From positions 4,898,001 to 4,962,000 of the forward strand of contig NZ_CP109596.1 in assembly GCF_036327755.1 (NCBI RefSeq): a stretch of 64,000 nucleotides of DNA. Direction: 5' to 3'. Source of the DNA: Nocardia sp. NBC_01503. Lineage in GTDB: Bacteria; Actinomycetota; Actinomycetes; Mycobacteriales; Mycobacteriaceae. Numbering within the stretch: the stretch's first letter is position 1; each line of letters begins with the position of its first letter. The notes under the pieces are model-generated. The model was not told the DNA's origin. It saw nothing but the letters and a program-made list of their open reading frames with translations, and made no database searches. The translations under genes were made by a program, and so were the position numbers. Below, piece after piece: positions 51,651 through 62,555 of this stretch.

Positions 51651-51728
51651 GAGGGTCGCACCTTCATCGGAACGGGATAAAGAAGTTCGCAGCCCTTGCT
51701 GCGGTGTGGAACTGATAGTTCCATAGTC

Positions 51729-51737
51729 TTGTTACAA
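51729..51737 (-). promoter_or_regulatory. TTGTTACAA motif upstream of potD
   Basis: The 9-mer is identical to the one at 42257-42265 upstream of the class III aminotransferase and lies 79 bp before the potD start. A GCAACGAATTC stretch 30 bp further on resembles the ACAACGAAATC repeat of the other promoter. Confidence 0.4.
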
Positions 51738-51921
51738 ATCAAGCGATTCCATTGAAAAATCCACGTTACGCAACGAATTCAGTTGTCCACCATGGTTTCT
51801 GATGCGTAGGCACGACTACGAGGGCGGACACCGATGGAGCAGAGTCATCGGTGCCCACCCTCGCGGGCGACGAGCAGGTTGCCGCACTGCTCGTCGGGCT
51901 CTATTCGGTTGTCGAAGTGTG

Positions 51922-53409
51922 TTATTCGGCGCTGAAGATGGTGTCGTGCCACGGCTTGTGCGCGGCGGCGGTGATATCCGACATGACATGTTTGATATTG
52001 GTGTACTCGTCGAATGAGTACGTGGACATGTCTTTTCCGAAGCCGGAGGCCTTGTACCCGCCGTGTGGCATTTCGCTGATGATCGGAATGTGGTCGTTGA
52101 TCCACACGCATCCGGCCTGGATCTCCCGCCCGGCGCGCTGCGTGCGGTACACATTGCGGGACCAGGCCGAGGCGGCCAGTCCGTACACGGTGTCATTGGC
52201 GAGTGCGATCGCCTCGTCATCGGAATCGAATGGCAATACCACCAGCACCGGTCCGAAGACCTCGTGCTGGACGATCTCGGAATCCTGTGCGACACCGGTG
52301 ATCAAAGTCGGTTCGTAATAGGAACCACTCGGCGCGGTGTTCTCGGGAATTCGTCCCCCGCGCACTACTTTCGCGCCGTACTCGCGGGCCCGATCGACCA
52401 TACCGATCACCCTGTCGCGATGTGCGAGTGAAATCAGCGGTCCCATATCGGTTTCCGGATCATCGACCGGACCCAATGTCACCTGATCCATGAGTTCGGC
52501 TACACGCGAGACGAATTCGTCGAACAGCGGCCGTTGCACATAGGCGCGAGTCGCGGCGGTGCAATCCTGGCCGACATTGATCAGCGAGCCCGCGACCGCA
52601 CCGCGCGCGGCGGCCTCCAGGTCGGCATCGTCGAATACGACGAACGGTGCCTTACCGCCGAGCTCCAAATGCACTCGCTTCACCGAACCCGCCGCGGTCG
52701 CGGCGACCTGACGACCGACCACGGTCGAACCGGTGAATGACACCATGGCCACATCGCGATGTTCGACCAGCGCCTGACCCGCGACGGGACCGACTCCGGT
52801 GAGCACATTGATCACACCGGCGGGCACGCCCGCCTCGGTCGCGATCTCCGCGAACAGCAGCGAGGTGAGCGGGGTCAGCTCGGAAGGCTTGAGCACAATG
52901 GTGTTTCCGGCCGCGATGGCGGGCAGGATCTTCCAGCCCGCCATCTGCAGTGGATAGTTCCACGGCGAGATGGAGCCGATGACGCCGAGCGCCTCGCGGC
53001 GAATCGAGGAGGTGTGGTCGGCGGAGTACTCCGCGGCCGCCTTGCCCTCCAGATTGCGTGCCGCACCGGCGAAGAAGGCGACATTGTCGATGGTGCCGGG
53101 CACATCGAATTCGGTGGCGAGCCGAATCGGCTTGCCCGCGTTGCGGCTTTCGACCGCGGCCAGCTCATCGGCGCGCTCGCGCAGCAGCTGCGCCCAGCGT
53201 TGCATGATGTCCGAACGTTCGCCGGGGGTCATACCCGACCAGATCGGGAAGGCCGCGCGGGCCGCGGCGACCGCGGCCTCCACATCGGCAATGCTCGCGC
53301 TCGCACCGGAGGCGATGACCTCGCCGGTGGCGGGCGCGGTGATGGACAGCGGCTCACCCGACCCGGGGCGGCGGACGCCGCCGATGAATTGCAGTTCCTG
53401 CGTACTCAC
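51922..53409 (-). CDS. Aldehyde dehydrogenase, gamma-aminobutyraldehyde dehydrogenase-like
   Basis: A 495-residue NAD(P)-dependent dehydrogenase. IGSISPWNYPLQMAGWKILP and AIAAGNTIVLKPSELTPLTS form the cofactor site; VSFTGSTVVGRQVAATAAGS and HLELGGKAPFVVFDDADL include the general base Glu; and NVGQDCTAATRAYV carries the catalytic Cys. The set resembles PatD/YdcW-type 4-aminobutyraldehyde dehydrogenases, which take the product of putrescine transamination or oxidation to GABA. Its place between potD and an aminotransferase supports this. The exact substrate is inferred. Confidence 0.85.
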   Translation of the reverse strand: MSTQELQFIGGVRRPGSGEPLSITAPATGEVIASGASASIADVEAAVAAARAAFPIWSGMTPGERSDIMQRWAQLLRERADELAAVESRNAGKPIRLATEFDVPGTIDNVAFFAGAARNLEGKAAAEYSADHTSSIRREALGVIGSISPWNYPLQMAGWKILPAIAAGNTIVLKPSELTPLTSLLFAEIATEAGVPAGVINVLTGVGPVAGQALVEHRDVAMVSFTGSTVVGRQVAATAAGSVKRVHLELGGKAPFVVFDDADLEAAARGAVAGSLINVGQDCTAATRAYVQRPLFDEFVSRVAELMDQVTLGPVDDPETDMGPLISLAHRDRVIGMVDRAREYGAKVVRGGRIPENTAPSGSYYEPTLITGVAQDSEIVQHEVFGPVLVVLPFDSDDEAIALANDTVYGLAASAWSRNVYRTQRAGREIQAGCVWINDHIPIISEMPHGGYKASGFGKDMSTYSFDEYTNIKHVMSDITAAAHKPWHDTIFSAE

Positions 53410-53525
53410 TGCTCTCCTAGCTTGTGTCGGTGTTCACCGTAGAGACACCGTATGTGCGCTTTGTTACCGGGGGTTTGCCAGCGGCCTGCGCGGGGCACCG
53501 CACAGGCCGCTATAGCGAACAGCTA

Positions 53526-54887
53526 CTACAGGTGCGAATCCGCAACCGTGAGTGCCTGATCCAGCATCGCCAGCCCCTCCTTGGCCTCGGCCTCGGAGAC
53601 GGTGCACGGCGGGACGACGTGCAGGCGGTTGAAGTTCATGAACAGCAACAGACCCGCGGCCTTGGCGGCGGCGACGGTCTCGGTCATGGCCGGGCTGGTG
53701 CCGCCGTAGGGTGCGAGCGGTTCGCGGGTCTCGCGATCGCTCACCAGTTCCAGGGCCCAGAAGACCCCGAGGCCACGGACCTCACCGATGCTCGGATGCC
53801 GTTCGGCCAGCTCGCGCAGCGCGGGGCCGAGAATGTTCTCGCCCATATCGGCCGCGTTCTCGACGATGCCCTCATCGGTCATCGCATTGATGGTCGCGAC
53901 AGCCGCCGCCGTAGCCAGTGGATGCCCGGAGTAGGTGAGACCACCCGGATAGGCGCGATCATCGAACGTGGCCGCGATATGCGGTGCGATGGCCACGCCA
54001 CCGAGTGGCACGTAACCCGAGTTCACGCCCTTGGCGAAGGTGATCAGATCCGGCACAACATCGAAATGATCTATGGCGAACCACTTTCCGGTGCGTCCGA
54101 AGCCCGCCATCACCTCATCGGCGATGAAGACGATGCCGTACTTATCGCAGATCTCCCGCACACCGGCCAGGTACCCCGGCGGGGGAACCATGATTCCGGC
54201 GGTACCGGGGACCGATTCGAGCACGATGGCGGCAATGGCGGCCGGACCCTCGAACAGGATGGTCTGCTCGAGATGCTCGAGCGCGCGCTGCGACTCCTCC
54301 GCCTCGGTGCTCGCGTGGAACTGCGAACGGTAGAGGAACGGGCCGAAGAAGTGCCCGATTCCGCTGTTGCCGTGGTCATTCGGCCAGCGGCGCGGGTCGC
54401 CGGTCAGGTTGATCGCGGTCTCGGTGCCACCGTGGTAGGACCGGTACCGCGAGAGCACCTTGTAGCGCCCGGTGTGCAGGCGCGCCATCCGAACGGCGTG
54501 TTCGACGGCGTCCGCGCCACCATTGGTGAAGAAGATCCGATTCAGCTCACCCGGAGTGCGCTCGGCGATCAGCCGGGCGGCTTCGGAGCGCGCGTCGTTC
54601 ACATGCTGCGGTGCGATGGTGCACAGCTTGGCGGCCTGATCCTGAATGGCCGCAACGACTTTCGGATGCTGATGACCGATATTGGTGTTCACCAGCTGCG
54701 AGGAGAAGTCCAGCAGCCGATTGCCGTCGCCGTCCCACACATATGAGCCCTGGGTGGCGGAGACGACCATCGGCTTCAGCTGCGCCTGCGCCGACCACGA
54801 GTGGAACACATGCTTACGGTCGAGTTCGTAGGCGCGCGCGGCCTGTTCGCGCGCCTGCTCGGGCGTCAAACCATTGGGAAGAGTCAT
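53526..54887 (-). CDS. Class III aminotransferase (GABA/omega-amino acid type)
   Basis: A 453-residue PLP enzyme. FFTNGGADAVEHAVRMARLH and YRSYHGGTETAINLTGDPRR bind the phosphate. IVFIADEVMAGFGRTGKWF has the ring-nitrogen Asp, LITFAKGVNSGYVPLGGVAI the catalytic Lys, and TYSGHPLATAAAVATI the partner Thr. It differs from the enzyme at 40.8 kb and resembles beta-alanine/4-aminobutyrate or taurine-type transaminases. Its start is 12 bp from the stop of the upstream mmsA-like gene, so the two are one transcript. Together they could convert an omega-amino acid to an acyl-CoA. Confidence 0.85.
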   Translation of the reverse strand: MTLPNGLTPEQAREQAARAYELDRKHVFHSWSAQAQLKPMVVSATQGSYVWDGDGNRLLDFSSQLVNTNIGHQHPKVVAAIQDQAAKLCTIAPQHVNDARSEAARLIAERTPGELNRIFFTNGGADAVEHAVRMARLHTGRYKVLSRYRSYHGGTETAINLTGDPRRWPNDHGNSGIGHFFGPFLYRSQFHASTEAEESQRALEHLEQTILFEGPAAIAAIVLESVPGTAGIMVPPPGYLAGVREICDKYGIVFIADEVMAGFGRTGKWFAIDHFDVVPDLITFAKGVNSGYVPLGGVAIAPHIAATFDDRAYPGGLTYSGHPLATAAAVATINAMTDEGIVENAADMGENILGPALRELAERHPSIGEVRGLGVFWALELVSDRETREPLAPYGGTSPAMTETVAAAKAAGLLLFMNFNRLHVVPPCTVSEAEAKEGLAMLDQALTVADSHL

Positions 54888-54899
54888 TGCGGTTCCTCC

Positions 54900-56390
<1,491 letters not shown>

Positions 56391-56511
56391 ATCTCCTCGA
56401 TTCATGGAAGTTCTCGGGTTACCGCGGTGGCGATGTCTCGCCCTGTATTCGTAGCCGCCCGCCCTATCTGCATTGCCGGATTCATCTCGGCATATGGAGA
56501 TGGGCCCGACC

Positions 56512-56531
56512 CCCGTCACCGGCATGACGGG
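56512..56531. promoter_or_regulatory. Hairpin in the mmsA-pucR divergent gap
   Basis: CCCGTCA-CCGGCA-TGACGGG, a 7-bp palindrome between the divergent genes. It is either a regulator site or a relic of the dispersed palindrome family. The rest of the 353-bp gap shows no gene. Confidence 0.35.
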
Positions 56532-56731
56532 AGGCGGGCCGCGGAGGCGGGCGTGGGCGGAACCGTTGCCCACGGCTACCGGAGATCGCGGCGGCGGATG
56601 CGCGGATCCGGGTGCCGCTACTGCCGGTGTCGGACAGTCGTGGGGCGGGACTGCGGTGGCCCGAGTCCTACTCTGCACCATCCTGACGTTGCCGCACCCC
56701 GACACTTTGTACGCTCTCGAGGGTCTCGTAT

Positions 56732-56737
56732 TACGAT
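56732..56737 (+). promoter_or_regulatory. -10 element of a leaderless promoter for the PucR gene
   Basis: TACGAT ends 6 nt before the GTG at 56744; there is no ribosome-binding site. Confidence 0.5.
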
Positions 56738-56743
56738 TCGTCG

Positions 56744-58342
56744 GTGCTCCTCTCCGTAGCTGATGTCCTGGCGATTCCAGTGGTGCGCGCCGGGCAGCCG
56801 GAACTCGTCGGCGGTGGGTCCCTGGACCGGCCGGTGCGGTGGGTGCACGTCAGCGAACTGTCGGATGTCGCGAAACTACTGGTCGGTCGTGAATTGATCC
56901 TCACCACCGGGCAGGCGCTCTCCAATGACGATGCCGCCACCGTCGAATATCTGGAATCCCTTGCCGCGGCCGGTGTCTCCGGCCTGGTCGTCGAACTCGG
57001 CACCTATGTGAAGGAGCTGTCGCCGATCGTGGCGCGGACCGCCGACCGGCTGAACCTGCCGGTGGTCGCCCTCGCACAGGTGGTGCGCTTCGTCGAGGTC
57101 ACCGAGGCGGTGCACCGCGTCATCGTGGCGGATCAATACGCGGAGCTGGAGTTCGCGCGTACCGTGCACGAGACCTTCACCGCGCTGAGCGTGCGCCGCG
57201 CCGCACTCGCCGAGATCGTCAAGACCGCCGCCGGAATGCTCGACGCCTCCGTCGTATTGGAGGATCTGACCCACCGCGTGCTCGCCTCCACGGCCCGGCA
57301 CACCGCCACCTCGACACTGCTCGAACACTGGGAAACCACCTCACGGCTGCTGCCCGATCACGATGCGAATGTGGTTCCCGTCGGCCCGCACACCCAGCGC
57401 TGGGGCCGACTCATCCTGCGCTCCAGCCGCGTTCCCAATGCCCGCGCGCGCATGGTTCTGGAGCGCGCCGCGCAAACCCTGACCCTGCACCGCATGGTGG
57501 AGCGCGACCGCTTCGGCCTGCATCGACAGGCGCAGACCGGCTTCATCGACGATATGATCACCGGCCGCCTCACCGATGAACGCGATGCGGTAGCGCTCGC
57601 CGCGACCCTCGGCTTGGCCCGGCGTTCGCGCTACATCCCGCTCGCCATCGATGTCGCGGCACCGGTCGAATCCGATCCGGTGGCCCAACAGCGCCGCACC
57701 GCCGCGATTCTCGACGCCGCCACGCACGGCGTCGGCCTGGCCCGCGTCACCGCCCTGGCCGCGCCGGACCACGGCAATCGCGTCAATATGATCCTCGCGC
57801 TCTCCCGCACCGGAGACCTCGACGGCACCCTCACCGTGGTCTGCAATGGCATGCTCGGCGAAATCCGCCGCGTCTCCGGGGTGGAGCGCGCGGTGGTCGG
57901 CGTCGGCGCGGAATCGGACTCCCTGCTGGACACCGCCCGCGAACTGGCGCAGGCCGCGCACGTCGCGGAAGTGGCGCTGGCCCTGAGCTCTTCATCGCCC
58001 CGCCCCTACTATCGCAGCGGCGATGTCCGCCTTCGCGGCCTGCTGTCCCTGATCCGCGACGAGCCCGGCGTCCAGCGCTTCGCCGAAACCGAACTGAGCG
58101 CACTACTGCGACATGACATCCGCCAGGCCACCGACCTGACCCGCACCCTCCGCCACTTCCTCGACCTCGCGGGCAATAAGACCGAGCTCGCCAAGCGCCT
58201 CAACATCTCCCGTCCCACCCTCTACGACCGGCTCTCCCGCATCGAGCGCATCCTCGATGTGGACCTGGACGACGGCGAGACCCGAACCTCCCTGCACACC
58301 GCCCTGCTGATCCGCGACCTGACCATCACCGGCACCTCGTAG
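56744..58342 (+). CDS. PucR-family transcriptional regulator
   Basis: A 532-residue regulator. The N-terminal PucR domain (LLSVADVLAIPVVRAGQPEL, then LTTGQALSNDDAATVEYLES) resembles the purine-catabolism activator of Bacillus. A middle GGDEF-like region follows, and the C-terminal PucR-type helix-turn-helix is FLDLAGNKTELAKRLNISRP TLYDRLSRIERIL. It is divergent from mmsA and the amine-catabolic genes, so it is their likely activator, with an amine or amino acid as effector. Related PucR-type regulators control GABA and polyamine genes in actinobacteria. The start is a leaderless GTG. Confidence 0.88.
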   Translation: MLLSVADVLAIPVVRAGQPELVGGGSLDRPVRWVHVSELSDVAKLLVGRELILTTGQALSNDDAATVEYLESLAAAGVSGLVVELGTYVKELSPIVARTADRLNLPVVALAQVVRFVEVTEAVHRVIVADQYAELEFARTVHETFTALSVRRAALAEIVKTAAGMLDASVVLEDLTHRVLASTARHTATSTLLEHWETTSRLLPDHDANVVPVGPHTQRWGRLILRSSRVPNARARMVLERAAQTLTLHRMVERDRFGLHRQAQTGFIDDMITGRLTDERDAVALAATLGLARRSRYIPLAIDVAAPVESDPVAQQRRTAAILDAATHGVGLARVTALAAPDHGNRVNMILALSRTGDLDGTLTVVCNGMLGEIRRVSGVERAVVGVGAESDSLLDTARELAQAAHVAEVALALSSSSPRPYYRSGDVRLRGLLSLIRDEPGVQRFAETELSALLRHDIRQATDLTRTLRHFLDLAGNKTELAKRLNISRPTLYDRLSRIERILDVDLDDGETRTSLHTALLIRDLTITGTS

Positions 58343-58447
58343 CGCCCTGCGCTCGGGCGTATGCCGTGCCCGGGGGCGCTATGTCCGCGCCATATCGATC
58401 GGCGAACGCGCACCCGGCCACGGGTGGTGGTAACCGGTCGAAAGGGT

Positions 58448-58453
58448 TACCGT
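58448..58453 (+). promoter_or_regulatory. -10 element of a leaderless promoter
   Basis: TACCGT ends 6 nt before the ATG at 58460. Confidence 0.4.
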
Positions 58454-58459
58454 CGGGGG

Positions 58460-58789
58460 ATGGCAATCGAGAATGCCGCAGCGCCTTGGGTTCCGGACGC
58501 ATGCACCCTGCCCACCGTCGAACAGCCGACCCGCGTCGCGGAGTTCGACCAACTCTTCGCCACGGCGGTGGGCGCGATCACGCGACCAACCTCCACCAGT
58601 CTCGAGTTGACTCTGCCCGCCGAGGCCGAGGCGGCCGCGCGGGATCTGGCCGCCCGCGAATCCCAATGCTGCGCGTTCTTCACCTTCGACTTCGAAACCG
58701 GTACTGCCGGAACGACTATGCGAATCGGAGTCCCCGCCGGGCAGGTCGCAATCCTGGACGCTCTCGCGGCCCGCGCCCCCGCTGAATAA
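58460..58789 (+). CDS. Small conserved protein with a CC motif, function unknown
   Basis: A 109-residue cytosolic protein starting MAIENAAAPWVPDACTLPTVEQP. The conserved features are WVPDACTLP, EFDQLFA and the double cysteine in AARESQCCAFFTFDF. Similar proteins in actinobacteria are often found beside MerR-type regulators and may bind metal or thiol ligands through the CC pair, but no such regulator is near here. The start at 58460 is set by the -10 element; the longer frame upstream has no coding character. Confidence 0.65.
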   Translation: MAIENAAAPWVPDACTLPTVEQPTRVAEFDQLFATAVGAITRPTSTSLELTLPAEAEAAARDLAARESQCCAFFTFDFETGTAGTTMRIGVPAGQVAILDALAARAPAE

Positions 58790-58931
58790 CGTCACCCGCA
58801 GCGGTCGGCGACGTCGAAATCGCCGACCTCGCGCCATATTCGATCGGCTGGGCTGGCGTGTCAGCTGCGTGTCTAAGTGAAAACTTGCAGTTCAGACGGC
58901 TTTTCGCGTTCCTTTCGGCGATCTTCATTGA

Positions 58932-58937
58932 TAGAAT
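58932..58937 (+). promoter_or_regulatory. -10 element of a leaderless promoter for the HNH gene
   Basis: TAGAAT ends 6 nt before the ATG at 58944. Confidence 0.5.
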
Positions 58938-58943
58938 TAGCAC

Positions 58944-60488
58944 ATGAGTTCGAGTGGGGGAGATGCGAGTGTAGACGGGGTCGGGGACTCCGCTCCGCCG
59001 TTGCGCGTCGACTGCTGTACCGAACTCTCCGATGCGGTCATCGGGTTGTTGGAGGGTTCGTTCCTGAACCTCACCGATGATGAGGTCATCGAGGCACTGC
59101 GCGAAGTGGAAACCTGCGCAAGGCAATTGGTGGTGGTGTCGCGCCGGTTGACCATCGAAGCGGCCGAGCGGAAGTTGCCGAAGACCACCGGTGCGGATAC
59201 CGTGCGGCGATTTCTGATCGAGACGCTGCGGTTGTCTTCCGCTGACGCTGGGGCGCGTGCGAAGGCCGCGGAGGAACTCGGTACCTGGCACGACCTGCAA
59301 GGCGAACCGAAGCCGGTCACCCTGGCGCTCGCCGCGGCCGCACAGGCGGAGGGCGATATCTCGCCTGATCATGTGCGGGCGATCGAGAAGGCGATGGATC
59401 GCCTGCCCGACAGGTGTTCTGCCACCGACCGTGAGGCCGCGCAGGACCAGTTGGTCACCTACGCGCGCACCGGTTGGCCGGACGATGTGGTCAAGGTCGG
59501 CAATCGCATTCTGGCGCATCTGGATCCCGATGGGACATTGATCGAGGAGAAGGATCAGCAGCGCATGCGCGGGATTGTGCTGGGGCGTCAGCGCGCGGAT
59601 GGAATGCGCGGTATCAAGGGTGAGCTGACCCCGGAGTTCTGCGCACTGCTGGAACCGGTGCTGGCCAAGTTCGCGCGCCCCGGTATGTGCAATCCGGATG
59701 ACGCGGAAAGTCCCACCGCCGCAAATACTTCCATCGATCCTGACCAGTTGCGTATGGCCGCCGGGCGGGACCTGCGCTCCGCCGCCCAGCGCACCCATGA
59801 CGCGTTGCTGACCCTGCTGCAACCCGGCGTCACCCCCGACGGCTTGGGCACGCATCGAGGGCTGCCGGTCGCCACGATTTTGACCATGACGATCAATCAG
59901 GTCGAGGAGGCCGCCGGGGTGGCGACCACCGCGACGGGCGGCACCGTGCCCTTGACGACGGCGCTGCGATTGGCCGAGCGCTCGCGCCCCTATTTGGCGG
60001 TGTTCGACCACGCGGGCATGCCGCTACATCTCGGGCGCGATAAACGCCTGGCGACCTTGGCGCAACGGTTGGCGTTGATCGCCTCGATTCGAGGATGCTC
60101 ACGCCCGGGTTGTGATGCGCCCGCGAGTCTTTCGGCGGTGCACCATGTCACCGAATGGTCCAAGGATGGGCCGACGGATGTGAGTAATGAGACGCTGGCG
60201 TGCGATCACTGCCATGGCCTGGTGCATGACGGGCCCGGCGGTTGGAAAACCATTGTCCTGGGTCAGGATTCGGCGTACCCCGGGCGGACGGGTTGGATCG
60301 CGCCCCGGCATATCGACCCCACTCGGACCGCTCGGGTCAATCACCGGCATCATCCGGGGGAGTTGCTCGCGCAGACCGTTGCCAGGATCACCGTACGTAA
60401 GGAACGTGAAGCTGCCGAGTATCGGAAACGGTTGCGGCGGCACGTAACTCACGATCGTGAGCCTGCCGGGCTGACACCTGCGGAGTGA
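58944..60488 (+). CDS. DUF222-domain HNH endonuclease-like protein (13E12-repeat type)
   Basis: A 514-residue protein. The DUF222 region spans roughly residues 50-350 (DDEVIEALREVETCARQLVV, ISPDHVRAIEKAMDRLPDRC, LTPEFCALLEPVLAKFARPG). The C-terminal HNH motif is CSRPGCDAPASLSAVHHVTEW followed by SNETLACDHCHGLVHDGPGG, with two CxxC-like pairs and the histidines for metal and catalysis. This is the family spread in many copies through mycobacterial and nocardial genomes, sometimes called 13E12 repeats. The biological role is not established; a nuclease or selfish function is assumed. Confidence 0.9.
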   Translation: MSSSGGDASVDGVGDSAPPLRVDCCTELSDAVIGLLEGSFLNLTDDEVIEALREVETCARQLVVVSRRLTIEAAERKLPKTTGADTVRRFLIETLRLSSADAGARAKAAEELGTWHDLQGEPKPVTLALAAAAQAEGDISPDHVRAIEKAMDRLPDRCSATDREAAQDQLVTYARTGWPDDVVKVGNRILAHLDPDGTLIEEKDQQRMRGIVLGRQRADGMRGIKGELTPEFCALLEPVLAKFARPGMCNPDDAESPTAANTSIDPDQLRMAAGRDLRSAAQRTHDALLTLLQPGVTPDGLGTHRGLPVATILTMTINQVEEAAGVATTATGGTVPLTTALRLAERSRPYLAVFDHAGMPLHLGRDKRLATLAQRLALIASIRGCSRPGCDAPASLSAVHHVTEWSKDGPTDVSNETLACDHCHGLVHDGPGGWKTIVLGQDSAYPGRTGWIAPRHIDPTRTARVNHRHHPGELLAQTVARITVRKEREAAEYRKRLRRHVTHDREPAGLTPAE

Positions 60489-60920
60489 TGCTCTGCGGAC
60501 TGGGGCCGCACCAACGGCTTTCGCGGTCGCGGACCGGCGCCTTCCCCTGTCCAAGTACATGCACATTGGTGGAAACCCCGAGTGGGATACCTTCGGCAGT
60601 GGTGAGAGGGCTGGAACGGGAGTTTCCGCCATATCCTCCCCACCTCGAAACGCAACCACAGCCGGTCGACCGAGCTGGAACGTGCGGTGTATTCCCAAGT
60701 CCGGAAGCTCAAACCGGGTACGGCTCCCACCCCGGCCACAGTGCCTGATCTTCTCTGCCATCCAGGGGGTGCGGCAACCGTCTCGACTCGACCAAGACAT
60801 GGGTCGGCCACCTCATCTCCCGTACGAAACCAGGGCAAACCTGGGTGACTATCCCGATGCCACCACCCCCGAGAACTGCTTCCCTGTTAAGGCCGAACGC
60901 CGACAAAGGGGGCAACCACC
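60489..60920. other. No gene seen
   Basis: About 430 bp after the HNH gene without a supportable gene. Open frames exist on both strands but are short, lack convincing starts and look like composition effects. No repeat or hairpin stands out. Confidence 0.5.
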
Positions 60921-61496
60921 GTGAACACAGCCGCAGCCATCACCAGCTGGATCTGGTTGGCCCTGGAGGTCGCACTGCAAGTACGCGATCGAGTCCGCGG
61001 AACCGGCTCAACCGCACTGGACCAGCGCACTCGACTGATGATCTTCCTACTGATGTTCCCGACAATCTTCATCGCCAGCGTCATCAGCGGAGCGCTGCCC
61101 GACGACAGCCCCCTGCGATTCCCCGGCCCCCTCGGCCTCTGGGAGACAGTCGGAGTCGCCGTGATGTGGCTCGGTTTGGCGCTGCGCGTCTGGGCAATCA
61201 CGGTGCTGGGCAGTTCATTTCGCACCACGGTCGAGGTGCACTCGGGCCAGACCGTGGTCGATCGCGGGCCGTATCACTGGGTACGGCACCCGTCCTACAG
61301 CGGCATTCTGCTGATCACCCTCGGATACGGCCTGGCCGCCGACAATTGGCTCTCCCTGCTCATGGTCACCCTGATCCCCACCTACGGCCTGATCCGCCGA
61401 ATCAAGGTTGAGGAGAAGGTTCTGGTACAGGCGATGGGCCACAGCTATCTCGACTACAGCGCCAACACCAAGCGGCTTGTCCCCGGCGTGTGGTGA
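60921..61496 (+). CDS. Isoprenylcysteine carboxyl methyltransferase-like membrane protein
   Basis: A 191-residue membrane protein with four to five hydrophobic helices (for example RLMIFLLMFPTIFIASVISG and LGLWETVGVAVMWLGLALRV). The conserved PEMT/ICMT core is VDRGPYHWVRHPSYSGILLITLGYGLA, which binds S-adenosylmethionine, followed by RRIKVEEKVLVQAMGHSYLDYSANTKRLVP. The start is GTG. The substrate in bacteria is unknown, possibly a lipid or isoprenoid. It is convergent with the SCO6745-family gene, with only 4 bp between the stops. Confidence 0.85.
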   Translation: MNTAAAITSWIWLALEVALQVRDRVRGTGSTALDQRTRLMIFLLMFPTIFIASVISGALPDDSPLRFPGPLGLWETVGVAVMWLGLALRVWAITVLGSSFRTTVEVHSGQTVVDRGPYHWVRHPSYSGILLITLGYGLAADNWLSLLMVTLIPTYGLIRRIKVEEKVLVQAMGHSYLDYSANTKRLVPGVW

Positions 61497-61500
61497 TCGG

Positions 61501-62343
61501 TCAAGCCGGGTCCGCGCCCATCGGGTTGGGGTAGGGGACAGCGCCGCTGCCGGCCACGGCTTTCGCGATCGGCGTGAGCGCGCTCAGGGCGTCGGTGATC
61601 CCGGGGACATTCGTGTAGGCGGTCATGGCGAGGGCATCGGTGCGGGATTCGATGTGCGCGCGCAGTTCGCGGCCTTCGTCGGTCGGTGCGCCGTCGGCGA
61701 GCAGGCCCCGGGATTCGAGGCGGTGTCGGGCTGCGGCCCAATCGGATTCGGTCCAGCCGCGGTTGGCCTGCCACATGGCAGGGGAGGAGCCGGTGAGCGC
61801 GGAGAAGAGTACATGCGCCTCACAGCCGTCGATGCCCTCGGCGAGCAGACAGGCGATATGGCCGTCGCCACGGTGCTCGCGCAGGGTGGTCGCCGCCTGC
61901 CACAGCGCCTCCACCGGATCGGTGAGTGTGGGCAGGTCGCGGTTGGCGGCGAAGAGCGGCCGACCCGGCGCGGGTGCGGCGTCGATCGCGGCTTGCAGCT
62001 CGGGAAGCGCTGCGGCGGTAGCTGTTTCGATATCCGGTGTGATCGTGCGCAGCACCGAGGCGGCGGCGGTACGGCGAGCCTCCAGGACGGCCTCCGGGCT
62101 GGCGAAGGTCCAGGCGTCCGGGAGTGCGCGCCGAATCATCGACGGATGGAAGTTGTAGAAGGTGGCCTCGACGAGGTTCGGTCCGGCCGGGCCGAAGGGT
62201 GCGGAGCGAGTGCCGAAGTAGCCCATCCAAAAGCCGCGCAGGCCAACGGCTTTGTGTGCGGCGACGCAGTCGGGGCTGAAGTAGGTCACCGCATGCAGGG
62301 GTTCGAGTACTCGCCATATGGCGCGGGCGAAGCCAGAGTCCAT
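61501..62343 (-). CDS. SCO6745-family protein (helical, function unknown)
   Basis: A 280-residue protein starting MDSGFARAIWRVLEPLHAVTYF. The blocks LEPLHAVTYFSPDC, GLRGFWMGYFGTRSAPFGPAGP, VEATFYNFHPSMIRRALPDAW and HGDGHIACLLAEG-like RGDGHIACLLAEGIDGCEAH are characteristic of the actinobacterial SCO6745 family, which is all-helical and has conserved histidines suited to metal or ligand binding. No activity is known. The start at 62343 is chosen over a longer frame beginning MRRIGF because the family begins near residue 27 of that frame. Confidence 0.8.
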   Translation of the reverse strand: MDSGFARAIWRVLEPLHAVTYFSPDCVAAHKAVGLRGFWMGYFGTRSAPFGPAGPNLVEATFYNFHPSMIRRALPDAWTFASPEAVLEARRTAAASVLRTITPDIETATAAALPELQAAIDAAPAPGRPLFAANRDLPTLTDPVEALWQAATTLREHRGDGHIACLLAEGIDGCEAHVLFSALTGSSPAMWQANRGWTESDWAAARHRLESRGLLADGAPTDEGRELRAHIESRTDALAMTAYTNVPGITDALSALTPIAKAVAGSGAVPYPNPMGADPA

Positions 62344-62555
62344 ATCGGCACAGTACCGCCTGAGTTCAGCGGACTGAAGCCAGATTCGGCCCCGACGTTC
62401 TGTAAATCCGATGCGTCGCAATCACATCGAATGTAAGAAAAGTGGCCTGGGTCACGCTTTTGGTTTCTGCTGGTAACTCTGTTTCATATCCAGGCAACAC
62501 ATTCGTCCGCACAATCCTCACAGGCCGCAGGACTGGCCAGGATGAGGAGCTCTAC

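Noticed and set aside
51731..51775. A possible GlnR box in the potD promoter (GTTAC and GAAAA-n6-GTTAC)
   Set aside because: Only one properly spaced pair can be formed and one half-site lacks the final C; it does not reach the four-site pattern seen at glnA.
60559..60924. A 121-codon frame before the methyltransferase gene
   Set aside because: No start context or recognisable domain, and it overlaps equally long frames on the other strand.
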